A DNA stretch of 64,000 nt, from positions 35,596,508 to 35,660,507 of the forward strand of contig NC_064439.1 of assembly GCF_023343835.1 (NCBI RefSeq), read 5' to 3'. The notes beneath the pieces are model-generated. The model was not told the origin of the DNA. It made no database searches and saw only the letters and a list, made by a program, of their open reading frames with translations. Positions 14,065 to 25,644 of this stretch are shown piece by piece. The DNA comes from Lagopus muta (lineage: Eukaryota > Chordata > Aves > Galliformes > Phasianidae). The stretch's first letter is position 1; every line of letters starts with the position of its first letter. Position numbers and translations under genes: made by a program.

Positions 14065-15879
14065 ATATTTCTTGGTCTACATGGTAAATTGATTAAATAT
14101 TTAAATACATAGGTTTTGAGTTTGAAATTATTTCCTTTGTACTGTTTAATTTCTATTTGTTCTGGACTGAAATGACAGGTTTCAGAGCATAAAGAAGTGT
14201 GGGATCACACTTATGTGAATGATATTCTTCATTAGGACTTAGTTTACAGTATAGAGCATAAGGAGATAAAAATTTATTCTCAGAAGGCAACTGTAGAAAA
14301 TGCAATGAAAGATAAGAATTATCCAGAGCTAAAGCTCATCCTGCCCTAGTGAGGTGTTTTGCCAGTGTGTGACTGAAGTAGCACATCAATAATCTGACCA
14401 GCTGGTCTACCTCCAACCTCCCACTGCTCGTTACAAAGAAATCATTCTCCAGCAGATACATGTGATAGTCCACACATCTGTATGTGTGTACAGTCACAAA
14501 AATTACATTCCTAAATCCTTGTAACTCATGTAACAAAAGTTAGTGAGCTCAGTGGAAATGAAGAAGTATTTTATTTATCAAGTTTTTCCCAAAATACAGA
14601 TATAAATGATTATTATTAGTAGTAGAACTGACAGAGTAATGTTAATGACAAATAATGACAAATATATAAATATTTAGAGCAAAATATTGGATATGATCCT
14701 TACAAGTGACTAATAATTGCTGTGATTTCAAAATGTTTATTTTCTTCCTACTCTCCTGCATCTATGGTCTCTCTGTCTAGGAGAAAATTCAATAACAAAA
14801 CTCCCTATGTGACATATGATGATATTTCTACAGTACTTCTACAGTTACTCCATATGCAATTTCAGGTCCCCAGATTCTCTACATACATCAGCATATAGGG
14901 AAGGTCAGTCTGTCTTTTTGCTTTCCCCACTTTCTTCTTTTTCTGAGTGTATGTCCCGCTCTGGAATTGAGGTTCTTAGCAAAAACCTTCAACCCAAAAG
15001 GAGAACCTCAGTCAGTAGCACAATTTCCTAAGGACTCGTATTATTTCGCCTCACATTTTCCATGTGCTAACAGCTGCTTTTTCTTCCTCTCAGCCATTTT
15101 TCTCAATTGGTGGCTGCACATCTTCAGATCTAGATTTACCATGTTACTTAGCAGGGAGAAGTCACATTCCTGACTTCTTCAGGAATATTTAATGAAACTG
15201 CAACTGAATTTTCTTTAGTTATTGCTTTGCTTTTATAGCATTATATTATCTGCTTAGTGATCCATTTGATAAGGTAATGAATGGGAGTCATAATGAGAAC
15301 CTGTGTATCTCAATCCTATTGCATCAAATTACCTTATATCTATTGTGACACAAAGGACATATGGTTTGGAATTCAAAAGCTGTAGCTAATTCATCTAGAA
15401 ATTGATATCAAAGTTTGAATAAGACTCTGTAGGCTTTTTGGCAAAAGATGGAGATGTGCAACCATCTATAAAACAATTTATTTTCTAGTGAAATATGCCT
15501 ACAATGGGTGGTATAAACTGTTCTCTCCATTACCTAAAGGTGATGACTATATTTAGTCCAGATGTAGACATCTAACTTTTAGATATCTACATTTACTGAA
15601 GGTAAATGTATCATTTTATAATATGTAAAATGAATTTGTAGAAGTGTCAGAACTTTGTGTTTCTATTTCTTCAACATCCTCCTTTGAAAAAAAAAGAAAA
15701 AAGAAAAATTGTATAAATGTGTATATGCATGTACATAAGTTGTTAAGATTCCATGCTATCACCGTAATTATTTCCTCTGGTACAATAACAAAAAATCATT
15801 TGTGTTGGTTGATATGAAATGCAAAACAGGAAGCATTTTAAATCTGCAAAATTATTAGTACAGACAAAAAATTAAAAGC

Positions 15880-16140
15880 TGATGGCAACATAAACTAAAC
15901 TGAGAAAACTCAGGAAGAACTGTTCTATAGTAAGGTTGCTGAACATGTGGAAAAAATAACTGAAGGGGGGGTTGAGCCTGAGAAGTGTAAGTGAGTTCAA
16001 GAGAGCCTCAGATTTCCTTCTTGAGCATGAAAGGGGTCAAGTAATAGAGCAAAAAGACGGGAAAGCGGGATTAAGGTAAACCAAAAAAAGCAGGCATGCT
16101 GGGCCAGATGACTTTTTCCTGTTTGTAAATTTCATGTTTT
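15880..16140 (+). mobile_element. Very old CR1/L3-like LINE tail
   Basis: The segment reads like the degenerate last part of a CR1-superfamily element on the plus strand. It begins with 'caggaagaactg', and near 16101-16139 it has the terminal block 'gggccagatgact', 'tttcctgtttgtaaattt' and 'catgtttt', which resembles the 3' ends of ancient CR1 subfamilies. No frame is preserved. A profile search would be needed to assign a subfamily. Confidence 0.4.
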
Positions 16141-16949
16141 CAACAAAAAGCAACTACACAGATGGTCTGTGTTATTCTCACATCCTTTGAAATTCAGTTT
16201 CCAAGAATGTCACCTTGTTCCCTATCCTCCTGTGATACATAAAGTGCATACACTGTATTCCAACATGTTCACATGCATTCTTGCTGTCAAGACTGGTTGT
16301 CATTAGCCATCACCATGGAAAAATGTGTGCAAGAAGGGGGTTATAAACATAATAGTATCAAATTCTCTTGTGGAGATCTGCATGAGAGAAGGCTGCTGGT
16401 GGGTCACTAGCACTGTGTTTACACTACTAAGAAATTCAGCCTTACAAAGATGAACTAGTTGGTGCTGTGTCCACTGTATTTGTGGTCAATGCAGTTCTGG
16501 ATTTTTATTTCAGAGCAGGAAAAAACTTCCAACCTTTATCTATGAAACTGTCTTAGCTTCCATTAGTTTGCACATTAAATAACCTTTAAGGGTTTGAAAG
16601 CATTTGGCACAGGGCAGAGTATGCTGTTTGAGTTAACATAAAAGAAATCTTACTAGTGAGTACAAAAACTGGACTACAAAGGAAACTAACACAGAATTAG
16701 TTTGTTAGTATGCTGCTGCTTTAGATCAAAATGTGCATGAAGGTGTAGGCTTTTTATCCAAATTCACACTCAACTAATCCTCCTCCATTTTGTGATCCAT
16801 TGCATCTTACCAGACTTCACTATGGAAACTGACTTTTACATACTGTCTGATTTTCATAGCATCATTGAATGAAAGAAAGGAAAGGATTTGACAAGTTCAA
16901 CCAATCTTATAAGGCAGTCCCACTTTTGTTTTGAGTCATGCTGCTGTTA
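16141..16949. other. Unique AT-rich DNA
   Basis: No gene or clear repeat is seen. A 60-bp piece near 16850-16910 vaguely resembles a CR1 3' end on the minus strand, but the match is too weak to annotate. Confidence 0.45.
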
Positions 16950-17952
16950 CTCTCAGACTGATTACTGGCAATGGAACTGGTCTATCTGCAGCCAAAGCTC
17001 AGAGAAAGTTGTGGTGAATTCATCCAGGATTTCCTGTATGAATTGTGATGTATCCCCCAGGGGACCAGTACTCTTTAACATCTTTATCGTTAACATAGTC
17101 AGTGAGATTGAATGTACCTTCAGAAAGCTTCCTGGTGACACCAAGCTGACTGGTGCAGGTGACACAATAGAAAAAGGAAGTTATGTCCAGAGTGACCTGG
17201 ACAAACTTGAAAATTGGGCCCACATAATCGAATAAGATTCAACATGGCCAAATGCAAGGTACTACACTAGAGTAAAGGCAACTCCAGATATGTGTACAGA
17301 CTGGGAGAAGAACCTGAGAGCAGCCCTGCAGGGAGGGACTTAGGAGCAAAAGCTTGACATGAGCTAGCAATGTTCACTTCCAGCCAAGAAAGGCAATAGG
17401 ATCCGGGGTTGCATGAAAAGAGGGGTGACCAGTAGAGTAAGAGAGGTGATTGTCTCCCTCTTTACTCTGCCCACATAAGGTTCCATCTAGAGTACTACAT
17501 CCAAGCATGGGGACCTCAGCACAAGAAGGATACAGAGCTGTTGAAGAGGGTCCAAAGGAGAGCCATAAAGATAATTAGAGCTGGAGAACTTCTCCTATGA
17601 GGAAAGGTTCAGGGAGCTGGGATTGTTTAGCTTGGAGAAGAATCCAGGGAGACATCACTGCAGCCTTTTAGTACTTGAGGGGAGCTTTTAAACAGGAGGG
17701 AGGCTGACTTTTATACAGTTCGATAGTGAAAGAACAAGGGGGAATGGTCTCAAATCAAAAGAGGGGAGATTTAGATTAGATATCAGGAGAAAATTCATTA
17801 CTCAGAGTGTAGTAAGGCACTGGAACAAGTTGCCCAAAGAGGTTGTGAATGCCCCTTTCCTGGAGGTGCTCAGAGTCAGGTTCGATGGCTCCCTAGTCAG
17901 CCAGATGTAGTGAGTAGCAACCCTTTCTATGACAGGGGGAATTGGAACTGGT
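16950..17952 (+). mobile_element. CR1 LINE, 5'-truncated, RT palm to early 3' UTR
   Basis: On the plus strand the frame at 16888-17235 contains the CR1 RT palm stretch GPVLFNIF followed by EIECTFRKLPGDTKL. The RT catalytic position, normally a DD pair in this context, reads PGD, so the active site is lost. Downstream, the C-terminal RT and the 3' UTR are recognisable in broken frames to about 17940 ('caagttgcccaaagaggttgtg', then 'cagggggaattggaact'). The UTR then stops abruptly where an LTR fragment in the opposite orientation begins. The octamer tail is missing. Confidence 0.85.
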
Positions 17953-18042
17953 GCCTTCACCTGTGCTTCCAGGGCTGACTCGTTGCTCACATTAGGTGAT
18001 CAATCAGAGAGTTCAGGCCGTGATTCAGCAGTTCCCATATAC
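17953..18042 (-). mobile_element. Truncated LTR (U3 start) of the ERVL-type family
   Basis: The reverse complement starts near-identically to the 3' LTR of the provirus at 40.6-45.9 kb: a TATGGGAACTGCTGA start, then a CGGCCTGAAC block, a GATTGATCACCT block, a GAGTCAGCC block and finally the CACAGGTGAAGGC arm. Only about the first 90 bp of U3 are present. The break falls in the loop of a palindrome that is conserved in this LTR family. It sits inside the 3' UTR of a CR1 copy whose distal part is gone, pointing to insertion followed by deletion or recombination. Confidence 0.85.
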
Positions 18043-21000
18043 CCCCAAAGTCTAATAACAACAGAAAAAAAATAACTAGAGTTTAAATCAAATTATATAT
18101 AAAGTGATTCTGTGATAATGTGATTTTTCCCTCTAGTAAGATTGCTTGAAACTGCTTCTCTATTTTTCCTCTAGCATTTACTTCCAAATCAAGGACTGAA
18201 AAATACCTTGTTTTCCACCATCTACAAGGCATACACATACTGATACCTGATGCTTCTATGTAGTTTGTTAAAGAATCTTTAAGAATTAGGCACCTGGACA
18301 AATCCAGTCCCATGTTGTGGTTCCATTTGGACCTGTTGCTTTCCAACAGCTGTGGAATGTATTCATTGTTGCATTCTGCAGTAATCCCAGTTCTAATGGC
18401 ACACTCATTCCTTCTGTGGGGAATACTTGGCAGCAAAGAGTTTTAGTGAGGTACAAATCCCACTTCCAGCCAGTTATGGGCAAGGGATAAAAGCTCCAGC
18501 AATGCCCTGTGGAGAAGGAGGGCATAGCTCTACCCTGGTTCCTCTCATACCTAATGTGATTGGCGTATATTCAGAGATAAAAAGAGCCTGGATAATTCAA
18601 TCACCCAATTTCCTCCAAAACTCTTTTCACTTTAGCTCTTTTGTGAAGAGAGAATACCAAAACACACATTTGTTTTGTTGGAACATGTTCATGTTCAGAG
18701 ACGGTGTATGAGCTGAACACCAGGGAATCTCAGAGCCATTTGAAGAGTCTCATTTCCTTAACAGAATGACTTTGGAGTCAGGGGGGTTATTCTCCAGCAG
18801 ATCTTAAATAATGTGACAGTCGGGTCATGGTCATATTACTCTTTTTCACAAAAATTCTAAAAATAATAAAGTAATTGAGAGTAAAGGCAGCTCCACCAGT
18901 CCGTAAGTACTAGCCTAGTACAGTTTATAAAAGGGGATAAATATTACTTAGGAAAACAAAAAAAAAAAAAAAGAAAAAAGAAAAAGAAAGAGGAGAAAGA
19001 AAGAAACTGAGTTGTAATCCAGCCTCTTTTTGTACAACCTCCAGACATATATGAATACAGTGTTTATTTGTTGTTTGATTCTTTTTACCGTCTTTAAACA
19101 TATATCAGAACCCAGCTCTTTGGATAAGCCTGCACATATTTCTAACCATATTTCTTAAAAAGCTTAGATAGAACTTTTTTAAAGCTCACAGCAATTCATG
19201 TGCTTTATATTGATAATATACTCCTAATATTTTCATATGGTTGTTTGGGGTTTTTTTTTTTGGAAAGAAAAATTGGTAACAAAAGAACTTTGTACAATAA
19301 AGGAAATCAAACATGACTGACTAAAAAGGAATTTAAATCAGTGAAAAAGGTATTCATCACTCTTTTCTTAACCTGCAAAATGGATTTAAATCTGAATAAA
19401 ATATTAACCAACATTACAGTGCTCTAAGGTGAGTAAATAGTTAAATAAGTTCTTTCTTAATACACTGTCTCTGTCATAGTGATGGCTCAGTGCTTGCTAG
19501 TGTGCCACATGGTGCTCCAGCAGATGCTGGTTTTTCAGAGGGAGAGGCACAAAATGGCATCAAGAATATTTACATTATATAACATTATAATTTTCTTGCA
19601 CCTCAGCACCAGCACTGACAAAAAAAATTTCTTCTAGCTGTTCTCTGCATGTGAGCATAGCTGGGAATGTATGGGTTAAGTGACACTGCTCCACCATGTC
19701 TGTCTCCGTGGCAGGGCAGGAGGTTATGCAGCAGGGATCTCATAGGAAGGTGAATGCTTCTCCTAATGAGGTGAAGATGATGGCTCTAATGCAGTGGAAC
19801 AGCTGCAGCGGGCTCTTTCCCAGCCCGAGTCACACTGAGATCAGATTCAGCGTATAGTGGCTCTGTTTTCTTCACACACTATAATTATGATTGATTTGCA
19901 AAAGATGTTAAACTCTTTGCCTTTTTATAACAAGAGCTTTTAGTTGGTGAGGCATTGAGAAAGGGGGGTTTTGGTACTCTTCCAGAGAGGACAATCTCCC
20001 TTCTGCCTGCTCAATCTTTTCTGTGGCTGACAAGGTTAGATTCTCCTTTTACTGCAGTCTCCTTTAATGCTGCAAGATCTGGGTGTCAGGATGGACAAGC
20101 AGCTCTACATTCAGGTTTTGCAATGTGCAAAGTAGCCTGCTTTCTTCCAATTGCACATCATATACAAAACAAGGAGATAAGAAACTCATGACTTTTCTCC
20201 TTTATAATAACTCTATCATTTCCATTATAGGGTTTACACCATAGTTAGACTTGATGTCAGAGAAAAATGTGAGATTTGACTGCCTGTATAATTCTCAAAT
20301 GGCTTTCCTCAAAGCTAAAATTTGAACATAAAGTCTGATTCCCCCAGTTCAACAGCCAGCTATGTCCTGGTTGTGTACCTCACTGTCTGGACATGCAGAT
20401 TGCCTCCTCCTCATGGGTTCTCAGGGGTCAGGAACTACCTAGGACATGCAGTGTTGCACCAGTGTCTGCTGGAGTCTTTTGGACTGATCTGGGTAGCTGA
20501 GCAGAATGGGACTTAGCAGTATTCCCACACAGATGTAGGGTTTCTGGAGGAAAGCATGTTAGCTTTCTGTCAGCCTAAGACTCAATCGAAGTGCTAGGGA
20601 CTCTGAACTAGTCTTCAGAGACCTCCTCATAGGAAATAGTCCCTGCTATGATGAGCTAGTCTTTTGGTGCAGGGAATCATTACATCTGCTGTGGGTCTAA
20701 GAATTTTAGCACAGGAAGCTCTTTTTTCCCAAAAGAAAATGAATCGATTTTGGCAACTAATTCAAAAGTTTGGAGTGCTGGAGTAAAAATCTTCTATTAT
20801 GAACAAAATTTTTTCCAGGATTTTCAATTATTATTCAATCCTTAGCTATGGGATCATGAAAAGCGCCTAGGGTGCAGAGCAAGCAGAGCAGAAAGCTGCA
20901 AGAAAAAAAATGATCATTTTCTTTCTGGTGTGTAAGCATCAGACTAGACCAGAAGATGAAGCTTTCTTTGCCAGCACATTGCTACATTTGGACAGCTTAA

Positions 21001-22114
21001 TTCTGACAGCTCCTGACCTTTGCAGATTTGATGCTACAATGTGAACACTTTTATAATATAATTTCTATACATATTATCTGCATAACTATATGTGCTTTGT
21101 GACTTAGCAAGGAGGCCAATTTTCCCTTATGTTTGTAAGACAAAGTAATGACATTGCTACTATTTCAAAACCATGGGCAGCTTACATCCAACTTATTATA
21201 AACACAGTTTTGTCGCTTGCTAAGCTCAGTAGTATTTCTAAGTGTAATGGTAGAGTTCAAAATTATTGTTGGGAATTTTTGAGGATGGTAATAAATAAAT
21301 TATAACTAATAATAGTATTTTCAGCAAATTGCTGACACTTAAAGGTGTAAAAGCTGTAGAGCCATACTGAACCACACACTTTTTGAAAAAGCAAATTCAC
21401 TAGTGGAAACTCTATTAGTATCTATACATGTTATTAGGACAGCAGGATTTGTTCTGCAGCTGGACTTATTTGCTATCTTAGATTAGATTCAGTTGTCCAT
21501 TACGTACAGATCTATGCACAGATGTCCAGTATGTACTGTCAAGTCCATGGAAGCTACAATAGTATTTACATCTATTTTTATTTATATGCATTGTTTCTTG
21601 GTGTATGTTTTTCCTGCTTAGTACTTCTACTCCTAAAAAACGATTCTGGAAGCTAGGCAAAACATGCACTGCAGTCATTCTCTTTGCAACTTCACAAAGA
21701 ATCAGAGATGTTCAGTAACAGCAGAGAATTAAAACTGTATATGCAATACAAAGAATTAATTCTGTGAGATTGTCACCGTCTCTTAACTTTCCTCATGTGT
21801 TGGTTCGCATACATAAAATTTTGATCAATTTGAGGTGACATGTAAAGGTGACATGAATGGGTGTTCTCTGGAGAGCAGGAACAGATGAAGATATTGCACT
21901 CCTGCTGCCAAAGCCTTGAACTATAGGAGGGCCAAAAAAACATGCATGATGTACTGCTGCTTAATACATCTGAGGGTTGTAACTGGGGATACCTTTGGCA
22001 ATTAAATCTTCTATTGCTTTTAAAAAAGCGAAAATAGTGTCTGTAGTTTCTGGCATGAATAAAGAGAATGTAAAGCTATTTCTAATTATTTTCTTGATAT
22101 CCTACTCTAGAAGA
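18043..22114. other. AT-rich DNA, no gene recognised
   Basis: Only short open frames occur and none has a recognisable domain. A purine/A-rich tract lies at 18954-19007. The 19.68-19.85 kb part is less AT-rich than its surroundings, but I can assign no function to it. Confidence 0.5.
18954..19007 (+). repeat. A/purine-rich low-complexity tract
   Basis: An A-run is followed by AAAAAG and GAAAGA-type units, with almost no pyrimidine. Confidence 0.8.
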
Positions 22115-22601
22115 GCTTCTTAAGGACCAGTATAGTGATACCAGCCTATGCTGGATAACGCCAAACTATGTGGTATGGTTGACAGACCCAACGGACAGGT
22201 TGTCATCCAGAGAAACTTAGACAGACTTGAGGTACAGGAGAACATCTTGAGGTTCAACAAATCCAATTTCAGAGTCTTGCTCCTGGATCCCTTCAACTGC
22301 CACTATCAATACAACCTGGGAGATAAGGGGATAGAACAAAGGGAAATGGCTTCAAATTAAAAGAGACAAAATTTAGATTGGATATGAGGAAAAATATTTT
22401 ACAATAAGGGTAGTGAGGCACTGGATCACACTTGGAGGTTGCCAAGAAATGTGGTGGATGCCCTTATCCCTGAAGACATTCAGAGTAAGCCTGAACAGGG
22501 TTCTGAGAAGCCTGATCTCACTTTAGGTGTTCCTGTTCACTGCAAGATGACCTTTAAGGCTCCCTTCCAACTCAAACAGTTCTATGATTCTATGATTCTA
22601 T
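22115..22601 (+). mobile_element. CR1 LINE, 5'-truncated and internally deleted
   Basis: The first part (about 22140-22280) matches CR1 RT around the aspartate motif ('aacgccaaactatg', 'gagaaacttagacagacttgag', 'aggttcaacaaatcc'). From about 22326 the sequence jumps to the RT C-terminus and 3' UTR ('gggaaatggcttcaaatt', 'ggatatgaggaaaaat', 'aatgtggtggatgccc') and ends in tandem ATTCTATG octamers at 22580-22601. Several hundred bases of the expected middle are missing. Confidence 0.88.
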
Positions 22602-24473
22602 CTCAGAAAGATATTGCAAGGATGAAATCTGTGTTTTCAAAAGCTGCCAAATAATTAGTCAAGTCTAAACCTAGATTACCAATTGATAAGAACAAAACAG
22701 TCATTTTTTTGCATACATATTTTTTGTGTAGATTATGTTAAGAATATCCCGGCTACACACACTCGCAGATCTCTCCTGCTGGAGGTTATATGATTTAGCC
22801 AAGCTTTATGCCTCACCGATCTCTGGCGACTGCAGAGAGGATCTGCCCAGACAGCCCTCGCCTGAGAAGGATGAGGTCTGCTGAGCAGTTCTGAGGGATG
22901 AGATGGGATCAGAAAGACAACTCCCTTCTCAAAGCACATGTGCTTTCAACATAATGAGGCCAGGGGTCTTGTTCACCATCACTGTACTAATATAATCTGG
23001 TACTTTTAAACAAAAAACTACTTCTCCAGATTACTTACCCTTACACCACAGAAGAACTGTATAATGCCTTGGAATTAGAGTTGACAAGATTTCATTATTT
23101 TTCATTTTCAGGGCTATTGTAATACATACAGTCCACTTAATACATATGGCATTTATTTCCTTTTTTCTGTGCTTAAATTTAGTAACATTGTAAGAGGATA
23201 TCACACTTCTGCTGATGCAGAGGTCCTTATTCCTTCATTTTGTCCTGGCTAAGCTACTGCAGAGATTTGTTTCTCACTAGTAATTCTGCATGTGCAATTA
23301 ATAGCTGATGCAAAAATCCCCTGCCTGATCTCAACTGGCATTGAATAGCTGCAGCTCATAACACCAGATCTGGCCCTGCTACAAGTCTCGTTGTTAATAT
23401 GAACTCATATTAGTTTCAAGGTGTTTTTATTACACTACAGAGACCTTTCATTTAATTAATGGATATCTGACAACTCTTGAACCATCCTTTTCCATACATC
23501 TCCATTTTCCCCAAGTCACAGTCTTGGCATTGGCTTCTAAGATAAATGATAACTGACAACTGGTAACTTGTCCTTTAGGCAAAATTTTCTGCAAATGTTG
23601 ATACCTGGGTGTTCACAAACCCTTAGTCTCTTCAGTGACAGTTCCTGCAGGAAATTTTACTATGTGAAACTAATACATGAAAACTGCATATATGTTACTG
23701 ATTTCATAATATAACACATTGGCAAGAAAACATTGCCAAAAGAAGTCAAGACCACTTCAATCCAAGACAGTGGTCTAATTTCTATCTTTCTCATTGCAGA
23801 TTACAGCCTTTGAAAACACTTACTGTTGTAAAGATATAACAAAAATGGGAGTTGGTATGATTTAGTTAATAGGACTTAGAAGGTCCTTATTTCTGTTTCC
23901 TTCTCAGACTACCTAATTCCTCCACTCATTATTGAATGTTGGCAGAAAACAGAGCTGTAAGGGAAATCTCATAAGAATTTATAATTTTTCACAGCATAAT
24001 CTTTTGCCAGTTTTCAAAGTGAAATGTTATGTGTACAGATGCAAGCACACTGGAGAAAAGAGAAGAGGAAAGTAGTGGTGAGTGAGCAGAGAGCAAATAG
24101 CTAATACAAAATTTTTGGAGATTGTACCCATCATTACTTTTCTCGTGTTTTGTTTCTGTTTTCCCTAAGAGAAGGAAGAATTCAACATATTAAAAACTTT
24201 TTCATCTTCTAATCTAATCTAGGGGATTTGTAGTACAAACTACTAGTTGTCTCTAATAAAATAACATGAAATACAATCCTGTTGGAGAGTTTATAATGCA
24301 AGAAAATGGAAACATTCAGTTCCCTCAGAGGAATGTGTTGCTGGGAGAAAACTGTCAGTAGTTGTATGTATATATGTATGTGATTTTAATTATTGTTGTT
24401 ATAATTTGCAATGTACATACATGTGTTCTACAATCTAAGCATGATCTAACGATATGGAATAAGGGGTGGATAC
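22602..24473. other. AT-rich DNA, no gene recognised
   Basis: No coding region is seen. The part at about 23050-23420 has long non-repetitive, non-low-complexity text and could be conserved non-coding sequence, but that cannot be tested from one genome. Confidence 0.45.
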
Positions 24474-24936
24474 TGTCCTGGTTTTATCAGTATTTCATAT
24501 CATGACAGGATGCAGCAAGCTGTTTGATGCTGGAGCATAGTGCTGGGGAGGAGTACTTCCTTGGGTCCTGTGCTTCTAGCAGTTCCAGCTATTCTAATGT
24601 CAGTTGTGGCTCTCTTGGAGGAAGATTTGCTGAAAAGACAGATTCCCAGAAGTCTCCAGTACTCCTCATGTGATTTACAGTTCTGGGTGAATTGGGGGGA
24701 GAGCTCTCTGCCCTTCTAGGAGGCCAGCCATGAGATCCTGCCAGTGAAATCTCAGACTCTCTCTCCTCCTTTGTTTTTTGTTCATTTGATTTATCATTCC
24801 TAATTATTCTGTATTATCTCATATTCCTTTTAATAAATTTGTTCTGTTATCTCAATTGAGTGTTTTTTTTCATATTCCTTCCCTTCTCCTGTGGGGAGGG
24901 AGAAATGTCTTGTGATTAACTCTTCAAACTGCAACA
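24474..24936 (+). mobile_element. Solo LTR, avian ERVL-like (TGTCCTGGTTT start)
   Basis: The element begins TGTCCTGGTTTT, a start shared by abundant avian ERVL-type LTRs, and ends AACTGCAACA, giving TG...CA boundaries and about 463 bp. A polyadenylation signal AATAAA lies at 24832-24837, followed by 'gttctgttatctcaa', a U5 feature typical of those LTRs. The flanks GATAC and GAGAG match at only 3 of 5 positions, so the target duplication is unproven and the right boundary may be off by some bases. No internal region or second LTR is adjacent. Confidence 0.6.
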
Positions 24937-25595
24937 GAGAGGTTCCAGGAATTTTCTTCTTTTTTTTTTTTTTTTTTTGTCATTGTTGCCTGTGTTCTGA
25001 TGATAATTCCTTTTTATCTTGATTTGTACTGATTGCTTTCTTACTATTAATGGCTCTGAACAATTTCAAAACAAATTTCTCCTAGGCTTTGGTCTGGACT
25101 GTTATTGGTTGATTTGTAACAGTAGAGGCAGTAATCTGAAGCTCTTTCTTGGAAGTGCTGGGCCTCCCGCAAAGCCCTAAGCTATCTTTAGCAAGCCTGG
25201 TAAACATAGCTCCAGAGCTCCACACAAACTGACAGGGAAATCTTTGCCTTTGCAAAGAATTCAGAAATCTTTTGGTAGTAAATGCTGTGCATATGCATGC
25301 ACAAACATGTGCATCCACAAAAGAAAAGTCCTTAAATTTTCCATGCCCAACAAATCCCTATGATTATCCTCCATGATTTCCTTCCCTGTTATCTTTCTGC
25401 CCATAGAATTATAACATTCTTCGATCTAGTGTTTGCTGAATGGAAAACATCAGGGCATGGCTGTTCTTATTTTCAAACAGAAATTCAAATGAGACTGGAA
25501 TCCTTTAGGCTTTTAATGAGTTTCCAACATTATTTGGGCTTGCAATAATTCTCTCAGGTCAAAGAATTGAAATAATTATTGACCTGAGTCCATTT

Positions 25596-25644
25596 CTTTC
25601 TTTGTTTTTTTTTCTTCCTTTCTTTCTTTTTTTTTTTTTTTTTT
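25596..25644. repeat. Pyrimidine/T-rich simple repeat
   Basis: CTTT-type units grade into a pure T-run. Confidence 0.8.

Larger units (their letters stand above)
7346..15879. other. Long AT-rich stretch without recognised genes
   Basis: Apart from homopolymer and microsatellite tracts (7628-7660, 10024-10044, 10592-10612, 14017-14064) I recognise nothing. The longest open frame, 140 codons at 9987-10409 (+), begins in a T/GTT-rich tract and has no domain signature, so I treat it as chance. No convincing splice-bounded exon was found. Confidence 0.5.

Noticed and set aside
16850..16910. Possible CR1 3' end on the minus strand
   Set aside because: It has some resemblance to a CR1 tail (a 'catagcatcattgaatg' start) but too few matching blocks, and it lies beside a plus-strand CR1, which could bias the reading.
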